Assembly (NCBI RefSeq): GCF_900103665.1
Contig: NZ_FNGY01000014.1
Coordinates: forward strand, 1 to 64,000
DNA from: Pedobacter steynii
GTDB taxonomy: Bacteria; Bacteroidota; Bacteroidia; Sphingobacteriales; Sphingobacteriaceae
Direction of reading: 5' to 3'
Length of the DNA: 64,000 nucleotides
Below are positions 1 through 11,800 of the stretch, piece after piece (the first letter of the stretch is position 1; every line of letters starts with the position of its first letter). A program made the translations under genes and the position numbers. The notes below the pieces were generated by a model that saw only the letters and a program-made list of their open reading frames with translations, did not search any database and was not told the origin of the DNA.

Positions 1-3000
1 TTCCTGACCTGCGCTTCAAATAAATCGATCACCGTTTTATCTTCCGCATAGCGAACCTCCGTCGCATTAAAGTCTGCTAATATTATTTTCTGCTCCGCAG
101 CGCTCAGGTAATCCAGCTGACTGATTGAAACATCCGGAGCAGCAATCATTGCCTCCAGCAATTGTGTAAAATGAGCGGACAACTGCAGCACCTCATTTCG
201 GTTGAACACATCACTATTGTATTCAATTCCCAGGTTAATCTCAGCCCCCGACTCACTGAAAGTAAAGGTCAGGTCAAACTTGCTCACCTCATGATCAATT
301 TCCAGGTAATTTTTGACCGTCAATCCGTCCATTGAAGGTGCCGCTCCCAGTTCCGCTGCCGTTGCTGCATTTTGCAAAACAATCAGTACGTCAAACAAGG
401 GGTTCCGGCTCATGTCCCGCTTTAAGTCCAGTACATCAACAAGTTCATCAAAAGGGTAAACCTGGTGTTCATAGGCAGCCAGCGTCACCTGTCTGGTCTG
501 GGCCAGCAATTCACGATAACTATCCTTACCGCTAAAACGGCTTCTTAAAGCCAGCGTATTCACATAGAAACCAATCTGATCCTCCAGATCGGCATGTTCA
601 CGACCGGCAATCGGACTGCCGACAATGATGTCCTCCTGCCCCGTATAACGGTACAACAAGGCATTTAAAGCAGTCAGAAGCCCCATAAACAAAGTCGCCC
701 CATGTTCCAGGGTTAAGGAACGAAGGCCATTACTCAACTCCACCGGCAACGCTGCACGGATATTTCCGCCACGATAGCTTTTTACAGCAGGGCGGGTCTT
801 TTCTCCGGCAAGCTCCAGTACAGGAAGCACACCGGAAAATTGTTCCATCCAGTAATTCTGATGTAACAACAAGGTATCCCCCCGCAGCTGTTCCTGCTGC
901 CAGGCCGCATAATCTTTATATTGAATGTTCAAAGGAAGCAGGGAATCGGGCGCTGAGTTGACATAGGCATTGTAAAACAAGAACAATTCTTTGATCAATA
1001 TCCCCATCGACCAGCCATCACTGATGATGTGGTGCATTACATAGGTGAAAATCCAGCGGTTATCTGCCAGCTGGTACAAACCGGCACGCAGTAAAGGACC
1101 TTTTTCCAAATCAAAAGGACGTTCAAAATCCCCACGTACCAGATCAGCAACTTTGAGGTCCTGATCTTGCAGCCCTCTCAGATCCTGACATACCAGCTGA
1201 AACCCAAGCTCCTCCGTAGCAAGCACATACTGAAGAAGATCTCCCTCCCCATGCTCAGAAAAAACGGTGCGCAAAATCTCGTGTCTTTCAATCAGACTTA
1301 GAAAGGAAGATTCCAAACCTACCACATCCAGTTCTCCCTCAAAAACATGAATACCCGGAGTATTATACGCATTATTCCCTCCTTCAAACTGGCTTAAAAT
1401 CCATAAGCGCCGTTGTGAAGAAGACAAGGAATAGCCATCTGCAGGCAACAGTTTAGGAATCGGGCGATAAGGACTTTTCCCAAGATTTTGTATTAAACGC
1501 GCTTGTTCTTCAAGTAAGGTATGTACAAATAATTCCCTTAAGCTGATCTTTACATCGAATTTCTTTAAAATCTGGCCCGCCAGGCGGGTTGCCCTTAAGC
1601 TATGTCCACCTAAAGCAAAAAAATCATCTTTTGGCCCTATAGCAATGTCTCCCAGAACAAATTTCCAGACTTCAACTAATTCTTTTTCAATGTCGTTCCT
1701 GGGCTTAATTCGCTCAGGGTCTATGACCTGAGGAACATGCTCCAATTCAATCAGCCCTTTACGATCAATTTTTCCATGAGCTGTCAAAGGCATCTTATCC
1801 AGCAGGGTAATCACCGATGGCAACATATGATCTGGTAACTTGTTCTTCAGATAAAGCTTTAATGCCCCTGCTGAAATAGTTTCCCTGACCTGAACTTCCT
1901 CCTTCTCAAACAACTTTTTATAAAATGGATTTCCCCTGAATTCAGTTCCATTGTTAAATGATTTAAAATCAAAGCTAACCGGAACGTCATGTTGTCTGAA
2001 TAATGTCCCTGAGATCGTAAAATCTGGATTCAAACCATTTGCCGCCAGGGTTCTCGTTATTTTTGCCTTGATGTAATCATCCGCTTCAACTAAAGTATTA
2101 TCATAAAAAACAGGCAGATATATTGGAAGCCAGTTATATTTTTCATTCAAAGTATCGATGATGTGTTCTTCATCTACGTATAAGTTTAGCCAAACCACAA
2201 AACCATTTACCACACCCCTTTTATGGAATTTTAAGTGTATCTCATGTGTTTCTTCCAATGCGATAGGATTTGTAAAATCCAGATCTTCAAATGGGCCGTC
2301 GTCGCTGAGCACATTTTCCAAAGGAAAATTCTCCACGCACATCCTCATGTCAAACTGATATCCGACATAATCGAAAACCCGTTTCACATAATGTTTGCCA
2401 ATCTCATCGAAAACATAGTTATGAAGGGAATCCGGGAAATTTACGGCAGCGATTTTTGTCAGACTTCTTTTAGGAATCATATTGGAAGGTGTTTTCAGCA
2501 ACCTCCTTGTTTCGTTAATCAGTTTCGAAGCCCCCTCAGAGCCGCCAATTGATCCGACAATTTCAGAAACGCAATAATCTACTTCTTCCGGAAGCTGAAT
2601 ATTTGAAATGTCTCCGTGGATCAGGATAATTTTATCCTGTAAACCTAAATCTTCAATGACCTTTTTGGCCTTGTTAAACGTTTCTAAAAGAATTTCAACT
2701 GAATAAACTTTTTTTGCCCCTGCTTCAATACAGAATTGCGACAGGATCGCATCTCCTCCGGCGCCCAGATCCAAAACCACTTTATCCTTCAGCAACTGCT
2801 TAAATACCTCCTTATAATGAAAGTTTCTTTTGTCATTGCTGGTTAAAGCATAATACAGTAAATCGTCATAAACAAAATACTCAGAAGTCGAAGGCGTCAG
2901 AAAAACACGCTTCTTTTTTTCAATAAAAGCAGCTAAAAAACTATTGCCGTCCTGATCTTTCTTAGGCAATACCACGACATCGTTCACCTCCTCATGATTC

Positions 3001-5846
3001 CGGAGTACATGTTCAATCTCTCCCAGTTCAATCCGGTAACCGCGGATTTTAACCTGATTATCTTTCCTGCCCATAAATTCAATCTCACCATCAACCAGCC
3101 AACGGCCCAGATCACCGGTTTTATACATTTGCTGACCCGGCTCAAACAAACAGTCTACGAATTGTGCAGAGGTTAGCTGTGGACGGTTTAAATAACCCTG
3201 CGACAAACCCTTTCCGCCAATACAGATTTCTCCGATAACGCCCACAGGGCACAACAATCCCTGCTGATCTGTAAGGTAGATTTTCGCTCCATCTATCGGT
3301 TTACCAATAATTGAACCTTTAATCCCCCGGTTGATCTCCCCGGGATTATAAATCAGGTGTGTACAGAAGATTGTCCCTTCCGTCGGACCATAAGTTACGG
3401 TCAGCTTAGCATGACTGAATATCTTTGACAACTGATGTAATAAAGCATCAGGGATGGAATCTCCGCCAATAAACAAATGACTGATATGCGCGAAATCTGC
3501 CGACAGGCCCTGATCGGTAAGGTAACTGACCAGCCCCTGGTAAACACCGGGAACAGTATCAATGGCATTCACACCTTTCAGTACCTCCACAAACTGTGCA
3601 GGGTCCTGAACCTGATCCTTGGTCAGAAGGACGCTTCTTCCGCCGCTAAGCAGGGAACAGAACAGCTGAAAAACCGATATGTCAAATGAGTTTGATGCCA
3701 CAAAAGGCAGGGACAGCGGAGCGTCCGGAGCATAATTACGTTTTACATGACCCAAAAAATTGCTCAGGTTACCATGGCTTACCATCACCCCTTTGGGATA
3801 ACCCGTTGATCCTGAAGTATAGATCAGATAAGCCAGATCTGAAGGTTTCGCCTCCACTAAAAACTCAGCGCCATCGGGCTGATCTATGGCCTGCTGAAAC
3901 CGCTTCAGTTCTTCTTCATCGACCAGCACCTTACAGGCACTGTCGGCGATGATATAATCCAATCGCTCCTGCGGGTAATCCGGATCTATGGGCAGGTAAG
4001 CAGCCCCGGTTTTCAAAATACCCAGCATGCCAATTACCATCCACTCGGTACGTGGAAGTTTCAAGCCAATCAGGTCATTCGGTACAGGATGGTAAATCCT
4101 GCTTAAATAAGCAGCAAACTGACCGGAAATACAGCTCAGTTCAAGATAAGTCAAACTGGTATTTTCAAAGGTCAATGCAATGGCTTCAGGAGTTTTCTTC
4201 ACCTGCGCCTCAAACAAGGCGAGCACAGTTTTCTCTTCGGAATGAACTCCGGCTCTGGCATTAAAATCGTGTAATAGCTTATGCTGTTCTGATACATCCA
4301 GATAAACCAGAGCATCAATGGAAGTATCAGGTGCCGCAAGCATGGCCGACAACAATTGGTCAAAATGACGGCACAACTGCTCCGCAGTTTCTTTGGTATA
4401 AATATCAATATTGTATTCTAAGCTCAATTCTAAAGCCGATCCAACTTCCGTAAAACCAAAGGTCAGGTCAAATTTGCTGATTCCATGATCTGCCTGATCG
4501 GAACGCTTCACCGTCAGCTGACCTACTGCCGCATAGGTTTCTTTATCCTGAACTGAAGCTGCATTTTGTAATACCAGCCCGACGTCGAACAAAGGATTTC
4601 GGCTCATGTCCCGCTTTAACTCCAGGGCTTCCACCAATTCATCAAAGGGATAAATCTGATGCTCATAGGCTTCAAGTGTAACCTGCTTTACCTGGTTCAG
4701 CAATTCCCTAAAACTATCCTTGCCACTAAAACGGCTTCTTAAAGCCAGCATATTTACATAAAAACCAATCTGACCTTCCAGATCAGCATGTTCACGACCA
4801 GCGATGGGGCTGCCGATCACCTGATCCTCCTGCCCGGTATAACGGTATAAAAGTCCATTCACTGCGGCCAGCAAGCCAATAAAGACCGTCGCACCCTGCT
4901 CCTGAGCCAGCAAACGAAGCGCATGACTTAATTCCACAGACAACAGTACCCTGACCGCGCCCCCATGGTATGTTTTTACAGCGGGACGAACTTTATCTCC
5001 CGTAAGTTCAAGAATAGGAAGAACGCCCGAAAACTGTTCCAGCCAATAGCTTTTATGTCCGGACAACGCACCTTCACTCAGTTGTGACTGTTGCCAGGAA
5101 GCATAATCTTTATACTGAATATTCAAAGGGGCAATGGAAAGCGGCACTGAATTGAGCTGCGCATTGTAAAACAACAGCAACTCTTTAATCAGTATACCCA
5201 TAGACCATCCGTCGCTAATGATGTGGTGCATCACATAGGTGAAAATCCAGCGCTGATCTTCCAGTTGATACAAACAGGCCCGCAGTAAAGGCCCGGTCCG
5301 CAAATCAAAAGGATGTTGAAAAGCCTCCCGGATTAAATCAGCTACCAATAAATCCTGATTTTCCGCTGCTCTTAAATCTTTGCGAATCAGATGAAAACCC
5401 AGCTGCGCCGGGGAAAGAATATACTGGCGGATATCGCCTGATTCATCCTCCCGAAAAACAGTGCGTAAAATCTCATGACGCGCAATCAAACTAAAAAAAG
5501 CAGCCTCCAGTCCGACATCATCCAGCGCTCCTTCAAAAGCATATACCCCAGGCATGTTATAAGCTGTGTTTTCAGTATCAAACTGAGTCAAAAGCCACAA
5601 ACGCCGCTGTGAAGAAGATAAGAGATAGCCATCACGCTCTGGTATAACCGGGATGTTCAACAATAATGATTTCGCAGAATTGCTCGCTTCCAGATAGCTT
5701 AAGATCTCTGCTTTATGGCTTCTGATCAGGCTGACAATCTCTGGTGTTACCTGACTAGGGTGCCCCTCTATCTTAAGCTGAGCATTTTCAATTCTAATTT
5801 TTATGTTAAGCCTGATCAGCTCATCTAATATTGCATTCAGCTTCAT
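1..5846 (-). CDS. Nonribosomal peptide synthetase, third enzyme of the line (docking-C-A[PRMT-like MT]-PCP-C-A..., 3' end outside window)
   Basis: The frame is open from ATG at 5846 to the left edge (about 1948 codons seen). The ATG overlaps the TGA of the preceding NRPS gene (ATGA), so translation is probably coupled. Order seen: TubC-type N-terminal docking domain (about 1-55); condensation domain with HHIISDG at 207-213; adenylation core (about 520-980) with specificity residues read by alignment to GrsA as D-I-F-D-F-G-T-I-F-K; a methyltransferase insertion (about 990-1320) between A8 and A9; the rest of the A domain; a carrier domain with Ser1416 in GGHSL; a second C domain with HHIISDG (near nt 1030); and the first residues of a further A domain at the window edge. 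Amino-acid identity for this code is not recognised. Family assignment is secure; residue numbers other than those of motifs are approximate. Confidence 0.97.
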   Translation of the reverse strand, partial: MKLNAILDELIRLNIKIRIENAQLKIEGHPSQVTPEIVSLIRSHKAEILSYLEASNSAKSLLLNIPVIPERDGYLLSSSQRRLWLLTQFDTENTAYNMPGVYAFEGALDDVGLEAAFFSLIARHEILRTVFREDESGDIRQYILSPAQLGFHLIRKDLRAAENQDLLVADLIREAFQHPFDLRTGPLLRACLYQLEDQRWIFTYVMHHIISDGWSMGILIKELLLFYNAQLNSVPLSIAPLNIQYKDYASWQQSQLSEGALSGHKSYWLEQFSGVLPILELTGDKVRPAVKTYHGGAVRVLLSVELSHALRLLAQEQGATVFIGLLAAVNGLLYRYTGQEDQVIGSPIAGREHADLEGQIGFYVNMLALRSRFSGKDSFRELLNQVKQVTLEAYEHQIYPFDELVEALELKRDMSRNPLFDVGLVLQNAASVQDKETYAAVGQLTVKRSDQADHGISKFDLTFGFTEVGSALELSLEYNIDIYTKETAEQLCRHFDQLLSAMLAAPDTSIDALVYLDVSEQHKLLHDFNARAGVHSEEKTVLALFEAQVKKTPEAIALTFENTSLTYLELSCISGQFAAYLSRIYHPVPNDLIGLKLPRTEWMVIGMLGILKTGAAYLPIDPDYPQERLDYIIADSACKVLVDEEELKRFQQAIDQPDGAEFLVEAKPSDLAYLIYTSGSTGYPKGVMVSHGNLSNFLGHVKRNYAPDAPLSLPFVASNSFDISVFQLFCSLLSGGRSVLLTKDQVQDPAQFVEVLKGVNAIDTVPGVYQGLVSYLTDQGLSADFAHISHLFIGGDSIPDALLHQLSKIFSHAKLTVTYGPTEGTIFCTHLIYNPGEINRGIKGSIIGKPIDGAKIYLTDQQGLLCPVGVIGEICIGGKGLSQGYLNRPQLTSAQFVDCLFEPGQQMYKTGDLGRWLVDGEIEFMGRKDNQVKIRGYRIELGEIEHVLRNHEEVNDVVVLPKKDQDGNSFLAAFIEKKKRVFLTPSTSEYFVYDDLLYYALTSNDKRNFHYKEVFKQLLKDKVVLDLGAGGDAILSQFCIEAGAKKVYSVEILLETFNKAKKVIEDLGLQDKIILIHGDISNIQLPEEVDYCVSEIVGSIGGSEGASKLINETRRLLKTPSNMIPKRSLTKIAAVNFPDSLHNYVFDEIGKHYVKRVFDYVGYQFDMRMCVENFPLENVLSDDGPFEDLDFTNPIALEETHEIHLKFHKRGVVNGFVVWLNLYVDEEHIIDTLNEKYNWLPIYLPVFYDNTLVEADDYIKAKITRTLAANGLNPDFTISGTLFRQHDVPVSFDFKSFNNGTEFRGNPFYKKLFEKEEVQVRETISAGALKLYLKNKLPDHMLPSVITLLDKMPLTAHGKIDRKGLIELEHVPQVIDPERIKPRNDIEKELVEVWKFVLGDIAIGPKDDFFALGGHSLRATRLAGQILKKFDVKISLRELFVHTLLEEQARLIQNLGKSPYRPIPKLLPADGYSLSSSQRRLWILSQFEGGNNAYNTPGIHVFEGELDVVGLESSFLSLIERHEILRTVFSEHGEGDLLQYVLATEELGFQLVCQDLRGLQDQDLKVADLVRGDFERPFDLEKGPLLRAGLYQLADNRWIFTYVMHHIISDGWSMGILIKELFLFYNAYVNSAPDSLLPLNIQYKDYAAWQQEQLRGDTLLLHQNYWMEQFSGVLPVLELAGEKTRPAVKSYRGGNIRAALPVELSNGLRSLTLEHGATLFMGLLTALNALLYRYTGQEDIIVGSPIAGREHADLEDQIGFYVNTLALRSRFSGKDSYRELLAQTRQVTLAAYEHQVYPFDELVDVLDLKRDMSRNPLFDVLIVLQNAATAAELGAAPSMDGLTVKNYLEIDHEVSKFDLTFTFSESGAEINLGIEYNSDVFNRNEVLQLSAHFTQLLEAMIAAPDVSISQLDYLSAAEQKIILADFNATEVRYAEDKTVIDLFEAQVR
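1890..2885 (-). other. PRMT-type methyltransferase domain inserted in the adenylation domain
   Basis: This in-frame segment (about residues 990-1320 of the third NRPS) splits the A domain between A8 (RGYRIELGEI) and A9 (LPDHMLPS). It carries a class I SAM-binding motif, VVLDLGAGGDA, with Asp1026 and the glycines at 1028, 1030 and 1031. It is followed by a loop beginning SEIVGS whose two glutamates (Glu1095 and Glu1104) have the same 9-residue spacing as the double-E loop of protein arginine methyltransferases (SEWMGY...E). A C-terminal half rich in beta-strand-like sequence, including KITRTL, resembles the PRMT barrel. Position A8/A9 is the usual place for N-methyltransferase insertions in NRPSs, but those are generally not PRMT-like. 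It likely methylates the residue loaded by this module; which atom is methylated is not known. Confidence 0.8.
3018..5630 (-). repeat. Duplicated C-A module, copy in third NRPS
   Basis: This stretch matches 10856-13468 at a constant offset of 7838 bases with few or no indels. Identity is very high over the A-domain core (about 3018-4450) and lower over the C domain. Homology stops at the A8 motif, just before the methyltransferase insertion. Both copies have the same adenylation specificity residues. Confidence 0.85.
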
Positions 5847-8800
5847 ATGGTAACCGTTATATTTTCTTCTGCATTAAAATCTACATCCGTTTCAATCCAT
5901 TTTTTTCTATTGATCTCTGCTGCGAGAAATTCAACTGTCGGATTCATAAAAACCTCCTGAATAGAAATATTAATCTCATACTCATTTCTGATTTTATGAA
6001 GCAGATTCAAAGCTTTCAGGCTATGCCCTCCCAATAGAAAAAAATTATCCCTGACACCGATGTCTTCTCTTTGTAAGACCTCCTGCCACAATAGCATTAG
6101 CTTACTTTCAATTTCATTCCTGGGCGCCAGATATTCGCTCTCCGCCTTCATCTCAAAATGATCTGCTATCGGTAAAGCTTCCAGGTCTACTTTCCCATTG
6201 ATATTTAAAGGCATCTTTTCCAGGCAAACAAAATGAGCAGGGATCATATATAAGGGGAGGAAATCAGCCATATGCCTCCTCAGGTCCGGGATATTTAATG
6301 TTTCCGACCCCGTAAAATATCCGATCAGTTCTTTGGTCCTGGTGCCATATGATTTGGCAATTACAACTGCGGAGGTAATGTCGGGATACCCCTCAAGACA
6401 TTTCTCAATTTCCCCCAACTCAATGCGATATCCCCTGATCTTCACCTGATCATCTGCTCTGCCTACAAAATCAATATTGCCATCCGGAAGCCATCTGCCC
6501 AGATCTCCGGTTTTATACATTTTCCCTTCCGGCTTAAAGAGGTGATCAATAAACTTTTCATCCGTCAACCCGGCATTATTCAGGTATCCTCTTGCCAGCC
6601 CCGGACCGGCGAGATATAGCTCTCCAACCGCGGCAATTGGAGACAGTGCTCCGTTACGGTCAATAATATAAACTTCAGTATTGCTGATCGGCTTACCTAT
6701 TGGAATCTCCGTTGAACCGGATTCAACGGGATAAGTCAGCGAGAAAGTGGTGTTTTCAGTAGGACCATAACAATGTATGATCTCCAGCAAAGGATAGGTT
6801 TGCTGTAATTTGTGAACATGAACCGGAGAAACCCTTTCTCCTCCCGTTAGTATTGATTTTAACCCTTTAAAAATATTGATGTCCGTATCGATCAGCTGGT
6901 TAAATAAACCGGTCGTAAAAAAGATCACATTGACCTCCTTTTTTTCAATCTCTGCAGTCAGAAGATTTACGTTTAACAAGACGTCCTGTTTGCATAAAAC
7001 CACTTTTCCTCCATTTAATAACGCTCCCCAATAATCAAATGTCACTGCATCAAAGGAAACCGACCCGGAGGACAAAATCACGGTGTCCTCATTTAATTTC
7101 ACGTAATTAGCTGATTTCACCAGGCGAATCACACTTAAATTTTCGATCATCACCCCCTTCGGCTTTCCGGAAGAACCAGAAGTATACATCACATAAGCGA
7201 GGTCATGGGCATCCCTGATTAAATGAATGCTGGTGTTTTTTTTCGGAATAAATTCATTGAATTTTTGCAGCTCATCTTCATCTATTAAGACCTTGCAGCC
7301 GATTTCTGACAGGATAAAGTCAATCCGGTGTTGAGGATAGGCAATATCTATTGGCACATAAGCTCCACCAGTTTTTAGTATGGCAAGTATAGAGATGACC
7401 ATGAGTTCGCTTACATTCAGCTTGATACCGATCAGGTCATTCCGCCCTATATGATAGGTATCCTTCAGGTAATTTGCCAGTTGACCAGACCTGATATCTA
7501 ATTCCTCATAGGTTAAAATGGTGTCTTCAAAAGCCAGGGCAACTGCAGCCGGGCTCTTTTTAACCTGCTCCTCAAATAATGCTATGATGGAACTTGTTTC
7601 CGGATACACAACCGCAGTGTCATTAAATTCATAAATCAGCTGTTGTTTTTCTCCTTCAGATAGAAAATCCAAGCTCTTTGCCGGTTGACTTAAGTTCGCA
7701 GCAATGAATTTTAAAGTTGCAAGGAAGTGTCCCTGCAGCTGTTTGACGACTCTGGAATCATACAGATTTCCATTATAATTGAACTTTAGCGTTAAAGCAT
7801 CGCCAGGAATGACGGTTACTGTAAAACCATAATTCGTTCTTTCCACAGTTTCAGACTTAAGAACAGTCAGGACCTCATCCTGATCAATGCCCTCCGCTCT
7901 GTTCTCCTGTATATTTTTGGAGGGATAATTTTCGAAAACAAGAATATGATCGAACAATATCGTGCCGGAACATCTGGTCTGTATTTCCGCCAGTTGAAGA
8001 TAATGGTGATCTGCACCTTCAATAAAATCATGATGAATTGCTGTAATCAGCGATTCAAATGTGCCCTCTGCCGCTACTTTTATCCTTACAGGAATGGTAT
8101 TGATAAATAAACCCACCATTTGCTCAATACCGTCAATTCCTGCCGGCCTTCCGGAAACGACGGAACCAAATACGATATCATCCGAATTGTTGTACTTGCC
8201 CAGTAAACATGCCCATGCACATCGAATAAGGGTCTGTTCTGTCACCCCAAGCTTCCTGCAGACCGTATTGATCTGTTCTCTTAAAGCTCCGGACAGCTGC
8301 ACCGCACATTCTGCCTCCTGATAAGCAACGGCCTGTTCCATAGAGATTTTCCCCGGTATCGTAGTGGTATGCAGATAACCGGATAAATAATTTTTCCAAT
8401 ACGCAATGCTCTTGTCCCTATCAAGCGCTCCCAGCCAATTGATGTAATCGGAATAGCTGGAAACCCTGGCAAGAGCCGGCGCCTGCCCTTGCAGCAAACT
8501 ATAATAAATATGAAAGAATTCTTTAGTCAATATGGACATACACCAACCGTCCATTAAGATATGATGGTGGCTCCAGATCAGTTCAAAAACATCATGATCT
8601 GACTTCATTACTGCCAATCTCATCTGTGCCCCCGAGTTCAGGTCGAATCCCTTCGCCCTATCCAGCAGCTTGTATTCCGCAATAGTTTCATGATCAGAAA
8701 TGTCTCCTACATAAACAAACTCATGCTTTACCTCCTTTCTGACCAATTGTAAAAGTTTCCCTGCTGCATGCTCCATAAAACAAGTACGCAGGACAGCATG

Positions 8801-11800
8801 GCGCGAAACCAAGCGATGGTAACTTTCTTCTAAAACAGGAACATTGAGTTTCCCTTTCAGGCGATAAGTCATTTGTGAAAAATAGGCTGATGACGTCAGT
8901 CCGTTTGACCAATGGAAATACATTCCTTCCTGTAGTGGGCTTAATGCATACACATCTTCCAAATCACCGGTTTGATTTAACCGGTCGACCTCCTCTAAAC
9001 TCAAACCACTATAGCTCAAATCAATGGGCGTGAGTCGTAATCTTTCTTCAGCAGAAAGCTCAGCGATTAATTCCAATAAATATTTTTGATAAAGAGACAG
9101 CAATTCATTTATCGAGGACTCCATAAATTGTTTATTGCTGTAACCAATGGACAATTTGAGCTGCCCGTCTGTGATGATCGCGGTAATGTTTAACAGAAAT
9201 TCCGAGTATCTTTCCGCTGAAATTTCTCTTCCCCGCTCTTCCGCCGACAATTCAAAGACCCCGTTCCCCATATCGGGGGTAATTCCTGAAGTAATGTCTC
9301 CCAGATAATTAAAGGAAATTTCCGGATTCGGCAGCTCATTATTTCCAGAGAGCAGCTGTAAAATGCCGAAGCCTATCCCCTTGCCAGGGATTCTGTTTAA
9401 ATGCTCTTTTACTTCAATTAATTGCCTGATGTTATCATTTGAATGTTTCAAATCTATCCATACAGGGTACAAACTTGTAAAACATCCTATGGTCCTCGTT
9501 ACGTCTATATTCGTGTCTATCGCCTCTCTTCCATGTCCCTCCAACATAATGGCTATATTTTCCAACCGGAACTTTTCATGAATGGCTAAACTTAAAGCCG
9601 TGATTAAAATTTCATTTGTACCTGTACGATAAGGCTTATAACATTTTGTCGTCAATGCCCCGGTTGCTTCTTTAGTTAGTAAAAATGATAACGTAGCAGC
9701 GTCCTTCATCAAATTAGTGCCAGAGACCTGATCCGGGACCAGTTTCTGCCCCTGCCTTTCACTGTTCCAGTACACTTGCTCTTTCTTCAACAGTTCAGTT
9801 TTTGAATATTCCAGCATTTTAGCTTGCCAGTGAAGGAAAGAATGGGTTTTCAAGGGAAGAATTAAAGCCTTTCCCAACAGGTGTTGCTGGTACAGATTGG
9901 CCAGATCTTCTAAAAAAATCCGCCAGGAAACCCCATCCACCACCATATGGTGAATAACAATTAACAGTTTCGCTGTAGTTTTACCCTTAAATAAGCAAAC
10001 CTTTAGCAACGGCCCCGTCGTCATATTAAAGCTTGACTGGATATCATTACAGCGTTGTTCAAATAATTCATCATCTGCATTTTCTATCACCTCGAAATCA
10101 TACCCTTGTTCGATTCCCAGATTTCGCTGAATCCAATGGCCTTCCCTGAAAATAAAAATCATCCGCAGTGCATCATGGTGCTGAACTATTTTATTCAATA
10201 CTTTTTTCAGACCATCTTCATCAACAGGGCTTGAAGTTCTTAATAGGACAGATTGATTAAAATGGTGTTTGTCCACATTGTCGTCCTCAAAAAAAGACTT
10301 CTGAGCTGGACTTAATGTGCTTTCTCCCTGTATGATTTCCTGAACTACAGAGAACCGATCGGTTTTCACCAGAATGGAAAGGTCTGCTATGACCGGATGC
10401 TTCAGGATTTCCTGAATGCTGAGTAAATATCCTTTCTTTTTCAGTCTGGAGATGACCTGTATGGCCTTAATTGAATCTCCACCCAGTTCAAAGAAGTTAT
10501 CTTTAATGCCGATGATCTTAGGCCCAAGTACCTCCTGCCAAATCTCTGTAAGCTCCTTTTCAATCCTGTTTCCCGCTTCCTGATAATGGACCCCACCCAA
10601 TATATCTACATTTTCGAGTAGCACTGCTGTCGCAATCTTCCCATTTTCAGTCAGCGGAATATGATCCACCTGGATATACTGTGAAGGAACCATGTACGCC
10701 GGCAGATGATTGCCCAGGTAAGACCTGATTTCAGCAACATTCAGCTCTTCTTTACCGGTCACATAGGCCACAAGGTCTTTAGTTCCCGATTGATTTAATT
10801 TAGCCAGTACCACTGCCGATGTTATTTTAGCATATTTTCTCAGACTGGCATCAATCTCCCCCAGTTCAATCCGGTAACCGCGGATTTTAACCTGATTATC
10901 TTTCCTGCCCATAAATTCAATCTCACCATCAGGCAGCCAGCGGCCCAGATCACCGGTTTTATACATTTGCTGACCCGGCTCAAACAAACAGTCTACGAAT
11001 TGTGCAGAGGTTAGCTCCGGGCGGTTTAAGTAACCCTGCGACAAACCCTTTCCGCCAATACAGAGCTCTCCGATAACGCCCACAGGGCACAACAATCCCT
11101 GCTGATCTGTAAGATAAATTTTCGCTCCATCTATCGGTTTGCCAATAATTGAACCTTTACTCTCCCCGTTGATCTCCCCGGGATTATAAATCAGGTGTGT
11201 ACAAAAAATCGTCCCTTCCGTTGGACCGTAAGTTACGGTCAGCTTAGCATGACTGAATATCTTTGACAACTGATGTAATAAAGCATTGGCAATGGAATCT
11301 CCGCCAATAAACAAATGACTGATATGCGCGAAATCTGCCGACAGGCCCTGATCGGTAAGGTAACTGACCAACCCCTGGTAAACGCCGGGAACAGTATCAA
11401 TGGCATTCACACCTTTCAGGACTTCCACAAACTGTGCAGGATCCTGAACCTGATCCTTAGTCAGAAGGACGCTTCTTCCGCCGCTAAGCAGGGAACAGAA
11501 CAGCTGAAAAACCGATATGTCAAATGAATTTGAAGCCACAAAAGGCAGGGATAGCGGAGCGTCCGGAGCATAATTACGTTTTACATGACCTAAAAAATTG
11601 CTCAGGTTGCCATGGCTCACCATCACCCCTTTGGGATGCCCTGTTGATCCTGAAGTATAAATCAGATAAGCCAGATCTGAAGGTTTCGCCTCCACTAAAA
11701 ACTCAGTGTCATCGGGCTGATCTAAGGCCTGCTGAAACCGCCTCAGTTCTTCTTCATCGACCAGCACCTTACAGGAACTGTCGGCGATGATATAATCCAG

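Noticed and set aside
3477..4264. Plus-strand ORFs inside the third NRPS, repeated at 11315-12102
   Set aside because: They recur only because the underlying NRPS modules are duplicated; they are antisense shadows with no family resemblance.
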